DNA from: an uncultured Clostridia bacterium
Lineage (GTDB): Bacteria; Bacillota; Clostridia; UMGS1883
Direction of reading: 5' to 3'
Assembly: GCA_947629005.1 (NCBI GenBank)
Contig: CANRCD010000007.1
Location: 19,556-83,555, forward strand
DNA: 64,000 bases
The notes below the pieces were generated by a model, which saw nothing but the letters and a program-made list of their open reading frames with translations, did not search any database and was not told the origin of the DNA. Every line of letters starts with the position of its first letter. Position 1 is the first letter of the stretch. A program made the translations under genes and the position numbers. Positions 52,937-62,100 of the stretch are shown here, piece after piece.

Positions 52937-53700
52937 AATGATTTTCCTTTCTTGAAATATTTTTTATAAAGCTCCTCCGGTAGGTCAAACAACTCCCGAA
53001 GAATCTTCTCCTTAAAAATTTCTTCCGGCGTTCCCGCGCGGAACACGCGGCCGTCCTTTATGCAGAGCGTTCGGTCGGCGATTTTTTCCGCCAGTTCCAG
53101 CTCGTGCATGGACAAAATAACGGCGACGGCCTTTTCCCTTGCCAGCCTTTGGAGACTGTCGAGAAAAATCAGCTTGTGATGGATGTCGAGATAGGAGGTG
53201 GGCTCGTCCAGTATCATAACCTCCGGCTCCTGACAGACGGCTCGGGCCAGCATTACCCGTTGGCTCTGACCGTCGCTGAGCCGCGAAAAGTCCCGCTCCG
53301 CCAGCCCGCCCACGCCTGCCAGCTCCATCGCCTCGTCCGCGGCTCTTTTGTCGGCCGGGGACAGCAGCCCGAACCGCCCTGTGTAGGGATAGCGGCCGAG
53401 CTCCACAACCTCGCGGCAGGTCATTTTGTCGGTGCGCGGCCTGTCCGTCAGCAGAACGGACATCCTTTTTGCCCGCTCCCTCGGGGAAAGCCTGTCCGCG
53501 TCAAGCCCGCAGAGCGTCACCGCGCCGCCCAGCTTCTCCGGCCCTCCGGCCAAAGCCCTCAGAAGGGTGGATTTTCCGCCGCCGTTCGGGCCGATAAGGG
53601 CAAGTATTTCTCCGCCTCTGACGGCAAGATCCACGCCCTCCACCACAGGCGAGCCGTAGCCCGCGGAAAGGTTTTCAGCGGAGATGAGAACGTCTGTCAT
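52933..53700 (-). CDS. FecE-type ABC transporter ATP-binding protein
   Basis: The 255-residue ATPase has Walker A GPNGGGKSTLLRAL near 38, the signature LSDGQSQRVMLARA near 137 and Walker B VMILDEPTSYLD near 157. It belongs to the metal-chelate and B12 importer class. ATG 53700 overlaps the permease stop (ATGA). The open frame upstream to 54087 is permease shadow. Riboswitch control suggests a corrinoid or cobalt chelate as substrate. Confidence 0.93.
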   Translation of the reverse strand: MTDVLISAENLSAGYGSPVVEGVDLAVRGGEILALIGPNGGGKSTLLRALAGGPEKLGGAVTLCGLDADRLSPRERAKRMSVLLTDRPRTDKMTCREVVELGRYPYTGRFGLLSPADKRAADEAMELAGVGGLAERDFSRLSDGQSQRVMLARAVCQEPEVMILDEPTSYLDIHHKLIFLDSLQRLAREKAVAVILSMHELELAEKIADRTLCIKDGRVFRAGTPEEIFKEKILRELFDLPEELYKKYFKKGKSL

Positions 53701-54698
53701 ACCGCCTCGCCCCGCTTTCGCCGCAGCATGACGGCGATGACCACAGGCGCGCCGAAAATCGCCGTGACCGTGCTGATACTGAGTTCTGTGGGCGCAAAGG
53801 CCAGCCTTGCTATCAGGTCGCAGGCCGAACAGAATATCCCTCCGCCGAGGAAGCAGGCGGGTATCAGCGAGGCGGGCTTTGAGCCGCCCAAAAGCAGCCT
53901 CACGATGTGCGGCGCGGCTATTCCCACAAAGGACACCGGCCCCGCAAAGGCCGTCACACATGCGGCCAGCAGCCCCGACAAGGTCATGAGCGCCGCTCTG
54001 AGCAGCCCGACTCTGACGCCGGAGCTTTTGGCGTAGCCCTCGCCCAAACGGTAGGCTCCTATGGGCTTGGACAGCAGGAACACGCAAATTGACGCCGCCG
54101 GTACTATGACAGCCATGACCGCCACGCTGTCAATATCTGTGCCGGAAAAGCTGCCCATGGACCAGCTACGAAGATTGACGATGTCCGCGTCGTCGGCGAA
54201 GGTCACCGCAAAGTCCGTGGCCGCCGAGCAAATATAGCCTATCATCACGCCGCAGACCACCAGCAGGCTCACCCGCCCTACCCTTTGGGAAATGAGCAGG
54301 ATAAGTCCCAGCGAAAGCATGGAGCCTGCGAAGGCCGCCCCTACCATGGATACGGAAGTAAGCGTCCTTCCCGCCGCGGCGGCGGTTATCATCAACAGCG
54401 CCACCGCAAGCTTTGCCCCCGAACTGACCCCCAGCACAAAGGGGCCCGCAATGGGATTATGGAAAAAGACTTGGAGCAAATAGCCCGACAGGGCCAGCGC
54501 GCCTCCCAGAAGCAAGGCCGCCATAGCCCTTGGCGCTCTGATTTTCCACATTATCGCGTCCCCCGATAGGAGGCGCGCGGCGGCCTCGCCGAAGGAGAAC
54601 TTTGCGCTGCCGATAAAAACATTCAGTCCAAAAAACAGCAGCGCCAAAGCGAAAAGCCCCCCAAGCACGGCGGCGGTCTTGAATCTCGCGTATCTCAA
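53697..54698 (-). CDS. FecCD-type ABC transporter permease
   Basis: The 333-residue membrane protein has about ten helices and the FecCD landmarks IRAPRAMAALLLGGALALSG near 48, PFVLGVSSGAKLAVALL near 91 and AGPVSFVGIAAPHIVRLLLG near 248. It starts with TTG 54698, overlapping the stop of the binding-protein gene as TTGA. The usual BtuC/FecCD dimer would be formed by one gene product. Confidence 0.93.
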   Translation of the reverse strand: MRYARFKTAAVLGGLFALALLFFGLNVFIGSAKFSFGEAAARLLSGDAIMWKIRAPRAMAALLLGGALALSGYLLQVFFHNPIAGPFVLGVSSGAKLAVALLMITAAAAGRTLTSVSMVGAAFAGSMLSLGLILLISQRVGRVSLLVVCGVMIGYICSAATDFAVTFADDADIVNLRSWSMGSFSGTDIDSVAVMAVIVPAASICVFLLSKPIGAYRLGEGYAKSSGVRVGLLRAALMTLSGLLAACVTAFAGPVSFVGIAAPHIVRLLLGGSKPASLIPACFLGGGIFCSACDLIARLAFAPTELSISTVTAIFGAPVVIAVMLRRKRGEAV

Positions 54699-55837
54699 GG
54701 AGCGTCACCGCCCTTTAATTTATACAGGCGGCTCGGCGTATCCGCCCGTCCGGAAAAAATTATATTGAAATCGGATATGGTTTCGCCAATGCTCATCGTG
54801 TCCTGAAAAAAGCTTTTGCCGGTACACCATACGTCGCCGTTTTTTACCGCCTTAAAGTCCGCCAGCAGGGAATTTTTCGCCTTCAGTTCCTCAATGCTGT
54901 CAATTTCTCCGGTAATTGCGCCGTCATAAATAATTACGTCCGCGTCCTTCGCCTTCAGGTAAAACTCCTCCGGCTCCATGGCGACGGTGGAGAGGGCATT
55001 GTCCCCGTTCGGCTCGGAGAGAATATTTTTACCGCCTGCCAGCTCTATCATTTTTGAAACGTAGTCTCCGGACTTTCGCGTCACTATCCGCCCGCCGCCG
55101 CTGATGTAAAAGCAAACGGCCGTCTTGCCGTCGCCGTCGGGGCTGAGGCCGTCAAGATAGGACTTCTGCTCGTTGAACAGCTTTTCCGCCGACTCGCTTT
55201 CACCCAGCATTTCGCCGTAGAGCTTTATCCACTCACAGCGGCCAAGGGGGTGGCTCTCGTAGCTGGAACGGTCAACAAAAACCGTTATGCCCAGCTCCTC
55301 CAGTTTTTCCCTGACCTCCGGCGCGTGACCTATCATGCTGGACTGAATCGAAAAACCGCAGCCCTCCGACAGCAGCAATTCATAATCCGGCAGGCTGTAC
55401 TTTCCGGCGTAGAGCATTTCTCCACGCTCCATGGCCTCTCTCGCTCCGTCTATGTACCAGCCGTCGGCCTTCACCGAGGAAAACCTCACCGCGCCGGTCC
55501 CGCCAAGAGCGTCGAACAGGCCCATCACCGCCGTGGCGGCCATGTAAACGTCACTAAGAGGCCGCCTTATTATTTTGACGTCAGAACCGAGGTCGGCGGG
55601 GATTTTTCCGTCCTCCGGCGTTACAAGATATTTTTCGCCGTCCGCGATATGTATAAGGGAGTAGCCGCCCTCGTATCGGTCGATGACGAATTGGTCGGCG
55701 TAACTGAGCTCTACCCGTTCGGTAAAGGTCAGACCGGAGATTTCCTCCGCGGCGTCGGGCAAAGCCTGAGGCGGCCCGTTTGCGCAGCCCGAGAGAATTA
55801 TAAGCAGGGCTAAAATTATAACGAGCTTATTTTTCAT
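54695..55837 (-). CDS. ABC transporter substrate-binding lipoprotein
   Basis: A 380-residue class III binding protein. Residues 1-18 form a lipoprotein signal with LSGC (Cys18). Two lobes follow, with a bridging region near GRCEWIKLYGEMLGESESAEK. It probably captures a corrinoid or metal chelate for the FecCD/FecE pair. The first 60 residues after the signal (FVIDRYEGGYSLIHIADGEKY) match the F-x2-D-x5-Y-x-L start of many such proteins. Confidence 0.88.
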   Translation of the reverse strand: MKNKLVIILALLIILSGCANGPPQALPDAAEEISGLTFTERVELSYADQFVIDRYEGGYSLIHIADGEKYLVTPEDGKIPADLGSDVKIIRRPLSDVYMAATAVMGLFDALGGTGAVRFSSVKADGWYIDGAREAMERGEMLYAGKYSLPDYELLLSEGCGFSIQSSMIGHAPEVREKLEELGITVFVDRSSYESHPLGRCEWIKLYGEMLGESESAEKLFNEQKSYLDGLSPDGDGKTAVCFYISGGGRIVTRKSGDYVSKMIELAGGKNILSEPNGDNALSTVAMEPEEFYLKAKDADVIIYDGAITGEIDSIEELKAKNSLLADFKAVKNGDVWCTGKSFFQDTMSIGETISDFNIIFSGRADTPSRLYKLKGGDAP

Positions 55838-56255
55838 TTCTCTTCCTCTTTTTTATCAGCTTAACGAGCATAAGAGCGGCCACTGCCGCCGCGATTGCCG
55901 CGACGATGGCCGCAAAGGGCATAGCGGCGTTCTCTCTGCGCAGCGAGGCGGAATCAAAATACAGGGTGTAATCTATCGTATGCGGTCGGCTCATGGCCAC
56001 TGTCTCGGCCTTTGCCGCAAGCTCCCTGTCCAGCCTCGCGTCAATGACAAACACCGAATTTCCTTCCTTATTTACAGGGTAGTACTCCTTACCCTCAACC
56101 TCCATATAATCGTAATAAGGGCTGTCCCAGCAAATCTTGGCCTTGAGCTCTCCGTCACCGGCCGTCAGCTCCGCAGGACTTTCGATTTTCGCCCTGCCGC
56201 TGCCTCCGCCAAGACTTACCTCCACGGTATAAACCCCGTTTTTCAACTCTTTCAT
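55827..56255 (-). CDS. First gene of the B12-riboswitch operon; tail-anchored relative of the surface-domain protein
   Basis: The 142-residue protein has one beta-rich domain (NGVYTVEVSLGGGSGRAKI, DGELKAKICW, IDYTLYFDSASLRREN) that parallels the domain of the protein at 51488-52042. A hydrophobic helix lies at about 112-133, with KKRKRNEK at the end. No signal peptide is visible: the ATG at 56255 has GGAGG 6 bases upstream and directly follows the riboswitch terminator. That would leave the domain in the cytosol, unlike its paralogue, unless the start is misjudged. Confidence 0.65.
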   Translation of the reverse strand: MKELKNGVYTVEVSLGGGSGRAKIESPAELTAGDGELKAKICWDSPYYDYMEVEGKEYYPVNKEGNSVFVIDARLDRELAAKAETVAMSRPHTIDYTLYFDSASLRRENAAMPFAAIVAAIAAAVAALMLVKLIKKRKRNEK

Positions 56256-56271
56256 GCCGTCGCCTCCAAAC

Positions 56272-56304
56272 AAAAAATGCGCCCTTGCCGCAAAGCAAGG
56301 CGCA
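56272..56304 (-). terminator. Riboswitch-linked intrinsic terminator
   Basis: On the minus strand TGCGCCTTGC and GCAAGGGCGCA (one bulged base) close a 6-base loop and run into TTTTTTG. It ends 17 bases before the first ATG of the operon, so it is the likely off-switch of the cobalamin riboswitch. Confidence 0.85.
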
Positions 56305-56384
56305 CCAAAAACAGACGTGCACTTATGCACGTTGAGCGTACTGCCAATTACTCGTGGCATTGGAGCCGAAGCTCCCGTACCGGC

Positions 56385-56566
56385 GGCGGGCAGGTCTCCT
56401 GGCTCATACATCATCGCTCGAAAGGGCCTTCCCAATCCCAAAGGATCAGTGACATATTCCTTCCGGCTCCGTAATCACAGTGACGAGTTCGTACAGGATT
56501 TGCACCTGTTTCCCTTTTCATCGGGCCCCTTTCGCCTTGGCGAACGCCCGACACCCGCTGCCTATT
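56385..56566 (-). promoter_or_regulatory. Cobalamin riboswitch (AdoCbl-type)
   Basis: The minus strand shows the conserved B12 elements in order: GGGAAACAGGTGCAAATCC, then the AGCCGGAAGGAATAT-like stem, a TCACTG block, GGGAAGGC and finally the B12 box region GAGCCAGGAGACCTGCC. The aptamer is followed by the terminator at 56304-56272, so high cobalamin should stop transcription of the 19-kb operon. Outer boundaries are approximate. Confidence 0.95.
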
Positions 56567-56615
56567 CAGTTTTCAAATCAATGGGGAATATTGGCTTTAT
56601 CCCCATTACACCGTA

Positions 56616-56644
56616 ATTATAACATAAAATCCGCCCTCTGTCAA
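56616..56644 (-). promoter_or_regulatory. Consensus promoter of the cobalamin operon
   Basis: On the minus strand TTGACA (56644-56639), a 17-base spacer and TATAAT (56621-56616). The -35 box lies in the loop of a hairpin (CCGCCCT at 56631-56637 / AGGGCGG at 56644-56650) that may also terminate the upstream peptide gene. Confidence 0.9.
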
Positions 56645-56736
56645 GGGCGGATAATTTTTATGGGCGCAATTAACGTATACCGAAGGAAAACCCGTCAGAG
56701 TTATCCCAAGTCAGAGTTATCCCGCAGGAGCGCGGC

Positions 56737-56913
56737 TTAATTCCGGCTCCTCCAGTAATTGTAGCCGTTAACAGAGCCAAGGTCAATATCTATAACGCGG
56801 GCCGCGCCGGGTTCAAAGCTGTCGGAAAGCGCCGCCATCACTTTCTCAGGGTGAAGGGCAAGGGCCCCGATTTCCGGACGCTCAAACTTTTTTCTCTCTA
56901 CCTTTTTCTCCAT
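56737..56913 (-). CDS. Short peptide of the KFxxPEI type (58 residues)
   Basis: The peptide has a basic start (EKKVERKKFERPEI), a mid-part LHPEKVMAALSDS and a Gly/Asn/Tyr-rich end (GSVNGYNYW). ATG 56913 is preferred; ATG 56922 lies only two bases after AGGAGG. The KF-x2-PEI and VMA-x2-S pattern recurs in the 55-residue peptide at 58955-59122. Such short proteins are common in Firmicutes and some are modified peptides, but no modifying enzyme is evident here. The gap to 56645 has two copies of GTCAGAGTTATCCC (56694-56723). Confidence 0.6.
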   Translation of the reverse strand: MEKKVERKKFERPEIGALALHPEKVMAALSDSFEPGAARVIDIDLGSVNGYNYWRSRN

Positions 56914-56922
56914 TTTCCTCAT

Positions 56923-57512
56923 TTCCTCCTTAAATCAAACCTCTTATATGAAGTCAGACCCAACGCCGGACGCGGCTGACCCGATAATCTGCTCCCCATC
57001 GCTGCCGCAACGAACTTTATCCACTCCGACATCATCTTTTAATACAATAAAGATAGCACAATACGGGCCCAAAGGCCAGTAAATTTTTGTAAAAATATAG
57101 ACAAATATTGCGCAAATAATCAAGCTCGTCCTTAAAAATATTAATAATCCGTATATAAGCTTTAAAAATTGAGGTGTTTATGCGTATGTTGGTATAATGC
57201 GGAATTAAGCGTCTGAAAATATCCATTTTGTAATCAAAAATTATAAATTTGTACTTTCCGCTTTTGGACAAAATTTATAGTATACATTTCATCAAAATCT
57301 GTTTACATTCAGTCATGTTTTTGATTTGATTGCGGACAAATTTTGTGATATAATTATATTTGTAGAAGTATTTTCGGCCTGTTTTGGCGCGTTCAACCGC
57401 ATTTATTACAGTTATAAGCGTTTTCCTTTCGGGCATAACAACCGCGGAGATAAATTTCTCGGCCTCGCCGTTAAGGCCGAAGCCGTATGAAAGGCAATGG
57501 AGGAGCGTATAA
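56923..57512. other. AT-rich intergenic region between divergent peptide and nucleotidyltransferase genes
   Basis: This 590-base stretch is much richer in A and T than the rest of the window. It has only chance-like frames on the minus strand without ribosome sites. It holds a promoter for the plus-strand gene (57326-57354) and presumably one for the minus-strand peptide. The low GC may mark a transferred segment or simply a long regulatory region. Confidence 0.5.
57326..57354 (+). promoter_or_regulatory. Promoter of the nucleotidyltransferase-family gene
   Basis: TTGATT (57326-57331), a 17-base spacer and TATAAT (57349-57354). The leader to the GTG start is about 150 bases. Confidence 0.6.
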
Positions 57513-58754
57513 GTGTACAAGCAAATGAACAACCTGATAAAAATTCTGCGCGCCGCCGTCGTTGGCGATATGCCGCCGTTGGAGGCTCCCGAATGGGAGA
57601 GCCTGTATCGGCTCGCAAGGATTCATTCCGTTATTCCCCTGTTTAACGAGGGCGCGGCAAAATATCCCGAATACGAGGATGCGCCGGAGGAACTCAAAAT
57701 GAACGCCATGATAAATTCAGTGGCGATGATCTCTTTGCAGGCGCAGCAAACGGACCGTTTTTTAGAAACATACGACGCCCTAATTAAGGCGGGCTTGCGG
57801 CCGCTGGTTCTCAAGGGCCTGATTTGCCGACTCGCCTACGGGGATTTGGCCGACCATCGCTCCTCCGGAGACGACGACGTTTACATACCCAAGGCTGATT
57901 GCGAAAAATGCCGGCAGGTTTTGCAAGGCCTCGGCTATACGGCGGAAGCGCCCGACCCGAGCAAAATTGACCCTGACACTTGGGGGACGGTGGCCTTCGT
58001 TTTGCCGCCGCAAAAAATAGAGGTTCATGTCAGGCTGTTTGACACGAACACGGAGCTTTTTTGCAAATGCGGCGGCTTCTTTGAAAACGCTTTTTCAAAA
58101 GCGGTATCCGTAAATGTGGGCAGTCACACGGTTTACACTATGGATCCGACCCTGCATTTTCTCTATCTTATTATACATTTCTATAAGCATATCATCAACT
58201 CGGGAGCCGGAATACGCCAAATTTTGGATATAGTGACGTTTTATTCCGCGCATAGCGGCGAAATAAATCTTCCAAAGGTCGAGGCAATCCTGCCTGAGCT
58301 GAGGGCGGACAAGCTGTATGCCGATATCTTAGCGGTGGGAGAATTGCTGGGATTTTGCGTTCCGACAAAGCTGCCCCGCACCGACCCCGACGCATTGATT
58401 GAGGAAATAGCCGAGGCCGGAATATTCGGCACCGATAACAACGAACGTGTGCGCGGCAACGTCATAGTCAGGGCCGAGGCATACAAAACAAATAATACGG
58501 GGCTGCTTCGCAGGATATTCCCGTCCTTGTCGGTAATGTCCAAAATCTATCCCGAAACGGGCGGCAAGCTGTGGCGTTATCCAATGGTTTGGGCGCGCCG
58601 CTGCCTCAGGTTTTTCTCAAAAAAGGACGTTGTCTCAAGGAGCAAGGATATTTTGGTTCAGCACGCGGATTATAAATTCGCCGGAAGCGAAGCCGTTAAA
58701 ATCGCGGATAGAAGGATACGGCTTTTAAAGGAGTACGGTATTATTAAGCAGTAA
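57513..58754 (+). CDS. Nucleotidyltransferase-family protein (NTP_transf_5 type)
   Basis: The protein has 413 residues. LVLKGLICRLAYGDLADHRSSGDDDVYIP at about 92-120, with a basic-Gly start and the DDD-x-Y-I acidic cluster, is the core of this uncharacterised nucleotidyltransferase family; EVHVRLFDTN and HFLYLIIHFYKHI follow. Such genes often neighbour peptide or surface-polymer loci. The start is GTG 57513 with GGAGGAG 8 bases upstream. It is divergent from one short peptide gene and convergent with the other. The substrate is unknown. Confidence 0.8.
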   Translation: MYKQMNNLIKILRAAVVGDMPPLEAPEWESLYRLARIHSVIPLFNEGAAKYPEYEDAPEELKMNAMINSVAMISLQAQQTDRFLETYDALIKAGLRPLVLKGLICRLAYGDLADHRSSGDDDVYIPKADCEKCRQVLQGLGYTAEAPDPSKIDPDTWGTVAFVLPPQKIEVHVRLFDTNTELFCKCGGFFENAFSKAVSVNVGSHTVYTMDPTLHFLYLIIHFYKHIINSGAGIRQILDIVTFYSAHSGEINLPKVEAILPELRADKLYADILAVGELLGFCVPTKLPRTDPDALIEEIAEAGIFGTDNNERVRGNVIVRAEAYKTNNTGLLRRIFPSLSVMSKIYPETGGKLWRYPMVWARRCLRFFSKKDVVSRSKDILVQHADYKFAGSEAVKIADRRIRLLKEYGIIKQ

Positions 58755-58776
58755 AGCCCTCGATATATCAGAGGCG

Positions 58777-58907
58777 GGCAAAAGTAAACTTTTTTCGCGG
58801 AGGCCCATTCCTGCCGTCGCCGCCGCAGCGCGCCGCGCACGGTCAAGCTGTTTTCGTTTGCAATATAAGCGCGGGAGCCGCCCATCAGGGCGGCTCCCTT
58901 CGTCTTA
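58777..58907 (+). repeat. Dispersed repeat family B, copy 1, ending in a terminator-like hairpin
   Basis: The start (GGCGGGCAAAAGTAAAC and a T-run) and the end closely match 63788-63902. The end is an 11-bp stem, GGGAGCCGCCC (58873-58883) / GGGCGGCTCCC (58888-58898), followed by TTCGTCTT. The hairpin may terminate the nucleotidyltransferase gene. Confidence 0.65.
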
Positions 58908-58954
58908 AGCTCTGATTATTCAAAGGATTAAATCGGCATAAACAACGGTCCCGC

Positions 58955-59122
58955 CTATTCCTTTTCCTTTGAAAATCCCTTCCACAGCTCGTACTGGCGG
59001 CCTGTATCGTCCTTCCACACGGTAAGAGCGACGTTTTTTGAGGCAAGCTCCGATTCGGCCATTATGTCCGAAAGCGTTAGCTCCGCCGAGAATATCTCGG
59101 GATAAACAAATTTATTTTTCAT
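58955..59122 (-). CDS. Short peptide of the KFxxPEI type (55 residues)
   Basis: The frame reads MKNKFVYPEIFSAELTLSD, then IMAESELASKNVALTVWKDD and a charged end (LWKGFSKEKE). AGGAGGT lies 6 bases before the ATG at 59122. It overlaps the end of the LRR gene by 11 bases, so it is the third gene of the subtilase-LRR operon. It shares KF-x2-PEI and (V/I)MA-x-S spacing with the peptide at 56737-56913. The function is unknown; a small secreted or modified peptide is possible. Confidence 0.7.
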   Translation of the reverse strand: MKNKFVYPEIFSAELTLSDIMAESELASKNVALTVWKDDTGRQYELWKGFSKEKE

Positions 59123-62100
59123 GATTTACCTCCTGTATCTCCTCGGCGGTATCCGTCGGGCCGAAGGCCAGCCGAACCGCGTCCAGATGTACGGACTCAG
59201 CCGACATAGCGTCAAGGCCGTATATGGTAACGGTTTTCTCATCCGTGACGACCGCCTGCGCCGCCTCGCCGCCGTCAACGGCGAAGCGCACTCCCTCCGC
59301 AAACCTAAGTCCGGCCCGCACGGCCCTGTCGTTCAGCGTCACCGTTCCCTTTTCGGGGTCAAGAGTCATAAGGAGGGCGGCCTCGTCGTTAAGTACCAGC
59401 GCGCCGTCGCCGCCGCGCGTAATGTATATGCCTCCGTGGTTAAGAACCTCCGTCGCCCTTTCAAGCTGGGACGCCTCTATCCTGCCGCCGTATCCGAAGC
59501 CGGCGACCGCTTTTGCCACAAGGCTGTAAACGCTTTCGCTTTCCGCTTGGCCCTTAAACTCTCCATAGACTCCGGCCACGGTGTAAATACGGTTGGCGTC
59601 GGAGGGAGAAACGGCGAGCCCTCCGTCGCCGGCCTTTATATCCACAGTCACGGGGGCCTCGGCGTCCTCGGGCGTTATTTCGAGTGAAAGCGCGCCCTCG
59701 CTCGCGGCGTTAATTGTAAAGTCCGCGCCGTCCCAGCCAAGCGTCAGAACAGCCTTTGCGGGAACCAGCGGCCGAACCTTTGCGTTCCTCAGACAGTCAT
59801 TATCGTCCATAATTACTATATCTGCCCAATCCTCCGCCGTTCCTATGTAGTTGACGGTCTGAAGGCTGTCGCAGCCGTGGAAGGCGGATATATTGACCGC
59901 GGCGACGCTGCGGGGCACGGTTATGCTCGTAAGGCCCGTGCAGCCGTAAAACATGGTGTCGCCCACAGAGCTGACAGAGGGAAGCTTTATATCCGCAAGG
60001 CCCGTGCAGCCCTGGAACGAGCCGCGCCCCAAAGTCGCCCCCTCGGGAACGGTTATTTCCTTCAGGCCGGAGCAGCCATAAAAGGCCCTGACCCTTATCT
60101 CCGTCACGGATGGAGGAAGGGCTATGTCCGTCAGATTTGAGCAGTTATAGAAGGCGTAAGAGCCTATTCGGGTTATCCCGTCGTGGAGCTTGACGCTCTT
60201 GAGGCCCTTCCAGCCGAAAAATACGTAGTCTTTTATCTCGGTCACGCCGTCGGGGACGGTTATCTCGCTCAGCGGTTCACCGTCCAGTATCAGCCTTTGA
60301 GCGTAAAACAGCGGGTTTGAAACGGAGGTACCGTAGTTGTACCGGTCGCCGAAGGATATATTCATAAACGCTTCCAAATCGGAGATACGCACCTCTTTAA
60401 TGCCCGTGCAGCCGCTGAAGGCCGCCAAGTCGATAAGGGTGACGCCGGACGGGAGCTCTATTGAGCCGAGGGAGGAACAGCCGAGGAAGGCCGCCTCGCC
60501 TATGGTTTCCAGCCCGTCCGGCAGCTCCGCCGAGGTCAGAGATGAGCAGAAGGCAAAGGCGCTGGGCGCGAGCTTGCTAATGCCCCGCGGCAGGCTTATC
60601 TCGGTCAGTCCGGAACAGCCGGCAAAGGCAAAGTCGCCGACGGACTTCAATCCCTGCGGCAGTTCCAGTTCCGTAAGACCGTCGCAGCAGTAGAAGGCCG
60701 CCTCGCCTATGGAAGCAACGCTTTCGGATATAACGACCTTTTTTAGGGTGCGCCAGTTGTAGAACGCAAAATCGCCTATCGAGTCTCCGTCGGCCGTAAC
60801 CTCGGTGACGGGCTCACCGTTCAGGTAAAGGTCCTTGGCGCAGTTCATGGGGTTGGCGCCGCAGTCCGCAAAGGCGTAATTCAGAAAGACGCCCAAGTCG
60901 GTTATGTCCACCCTTTCGAGCCCGTAGCAGGAGGCAAAGGCGGAGCCGCCTATACTTTCCACGCTTTCGGGCAGGTTGATTTTTTTCATTCCCGAGCAGC
61001 CGCAAAAGGCCTCGGCTCCTATCGTCCTCAGCCCGTCGGGCAGGGTGAGCTCCTTAAGCGAGGTGCAGCCGTAAAAGGCCGCCTCGCCTATGGACGTTAC
61101 GGTGGAGGGAATAACGACGCTTTCCAAGGCCGTCCAGTTATAGAAGGCCCTGTCCTTGATTTCGGTTGTTCCCTCTGGGATTTTGTATTGGGTCACCGGT
61201 CCCCCTTTCAGCAGCAGGCTCCGCGCATAATACATGGGATTGGCCCTGTCGTTGCCGAAGCTTATGCTCTGATAGGCGTCCATACTGTCGATATACACGC
61301 TCTCCAGACCGTAGCAGCCCTGATACGCGTCGGAGCCTACGGTCCTGACCGTTTCCGCAAGGCGGACCGAGGTCAGGGACGAGCAATACGCGAAGGCCGA
61401 ACCGCCGATGGCGGTCAGCCTCTCGGGCAGCTCAAGCTCCGCCAGAGAAGAGCAGCCGTAAAAGGCGCTGCCGCCTATAGAGGTCACGCTTTCGGGAATA
61501 TTGACGCTTTTCAGGCTCTTACAGTTGACAAAGAGGTTGCCTTTGACCGACGCCGCGCCCTCAGGTATATTCGCCGAGGTAACCGGCGCGCCGTCCAGCA
61601 GAAGCGTGCCCGAGTGATATACGGGGTTCGATTCAAGGCTTTGGAATGAGATGTTTATATACGCCGAGATGTCGCTTATATTCACCGCTTCAATATAATT
61701 GCAGTCCTCAAAGGCATTTTCGCCGGAGCTTTTAAGCGTTGACGGCAGGGTGACGGAGGTCAGGCCCACACAGTAGAAAAACGCGCTGTTTCCAATGCTT
61801 TCCACACCCTCCGGCAGAACCAGCTCCCCTATCTCAAAGCAGCGGGAGAAGGCGTTTGCCCCAATGGTTCTGACGCTTTCGGGGATTTGCAGGGCGTCTA
61901 TTTTCACGCACTCGGCAAAGGCCCAGTCGCTTATGGCGGCAAGGGTCGCGGGCAGTACGAGCGTTCCGTTCAGTCCGGCGCAGTGACGGAAGGCTTCCCT
62001 CCCGATTGAGACGACTCCGCTCAAATCGACGCTTTCTATGGCCCTGCAATTGTAAAAGGCGCGGCTGCCGATGGTTTGCACGGCGGAAAGGTTGATATCC

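Noticed and set aside
56256..56441. N-terminal extension of the first riboswitch-operon gene
   Set aside because: It would translate the riboswitch and terminator, and its sequence is not protein-like.
57032..57532. Two minus-strand frames of 79 and 85 codons in the AT-rich gap
   Set aside because: No ribosome sites and low-complexity AT-driven composition; one overlaps the promoter and start of the nucleotidyltransferase gene.
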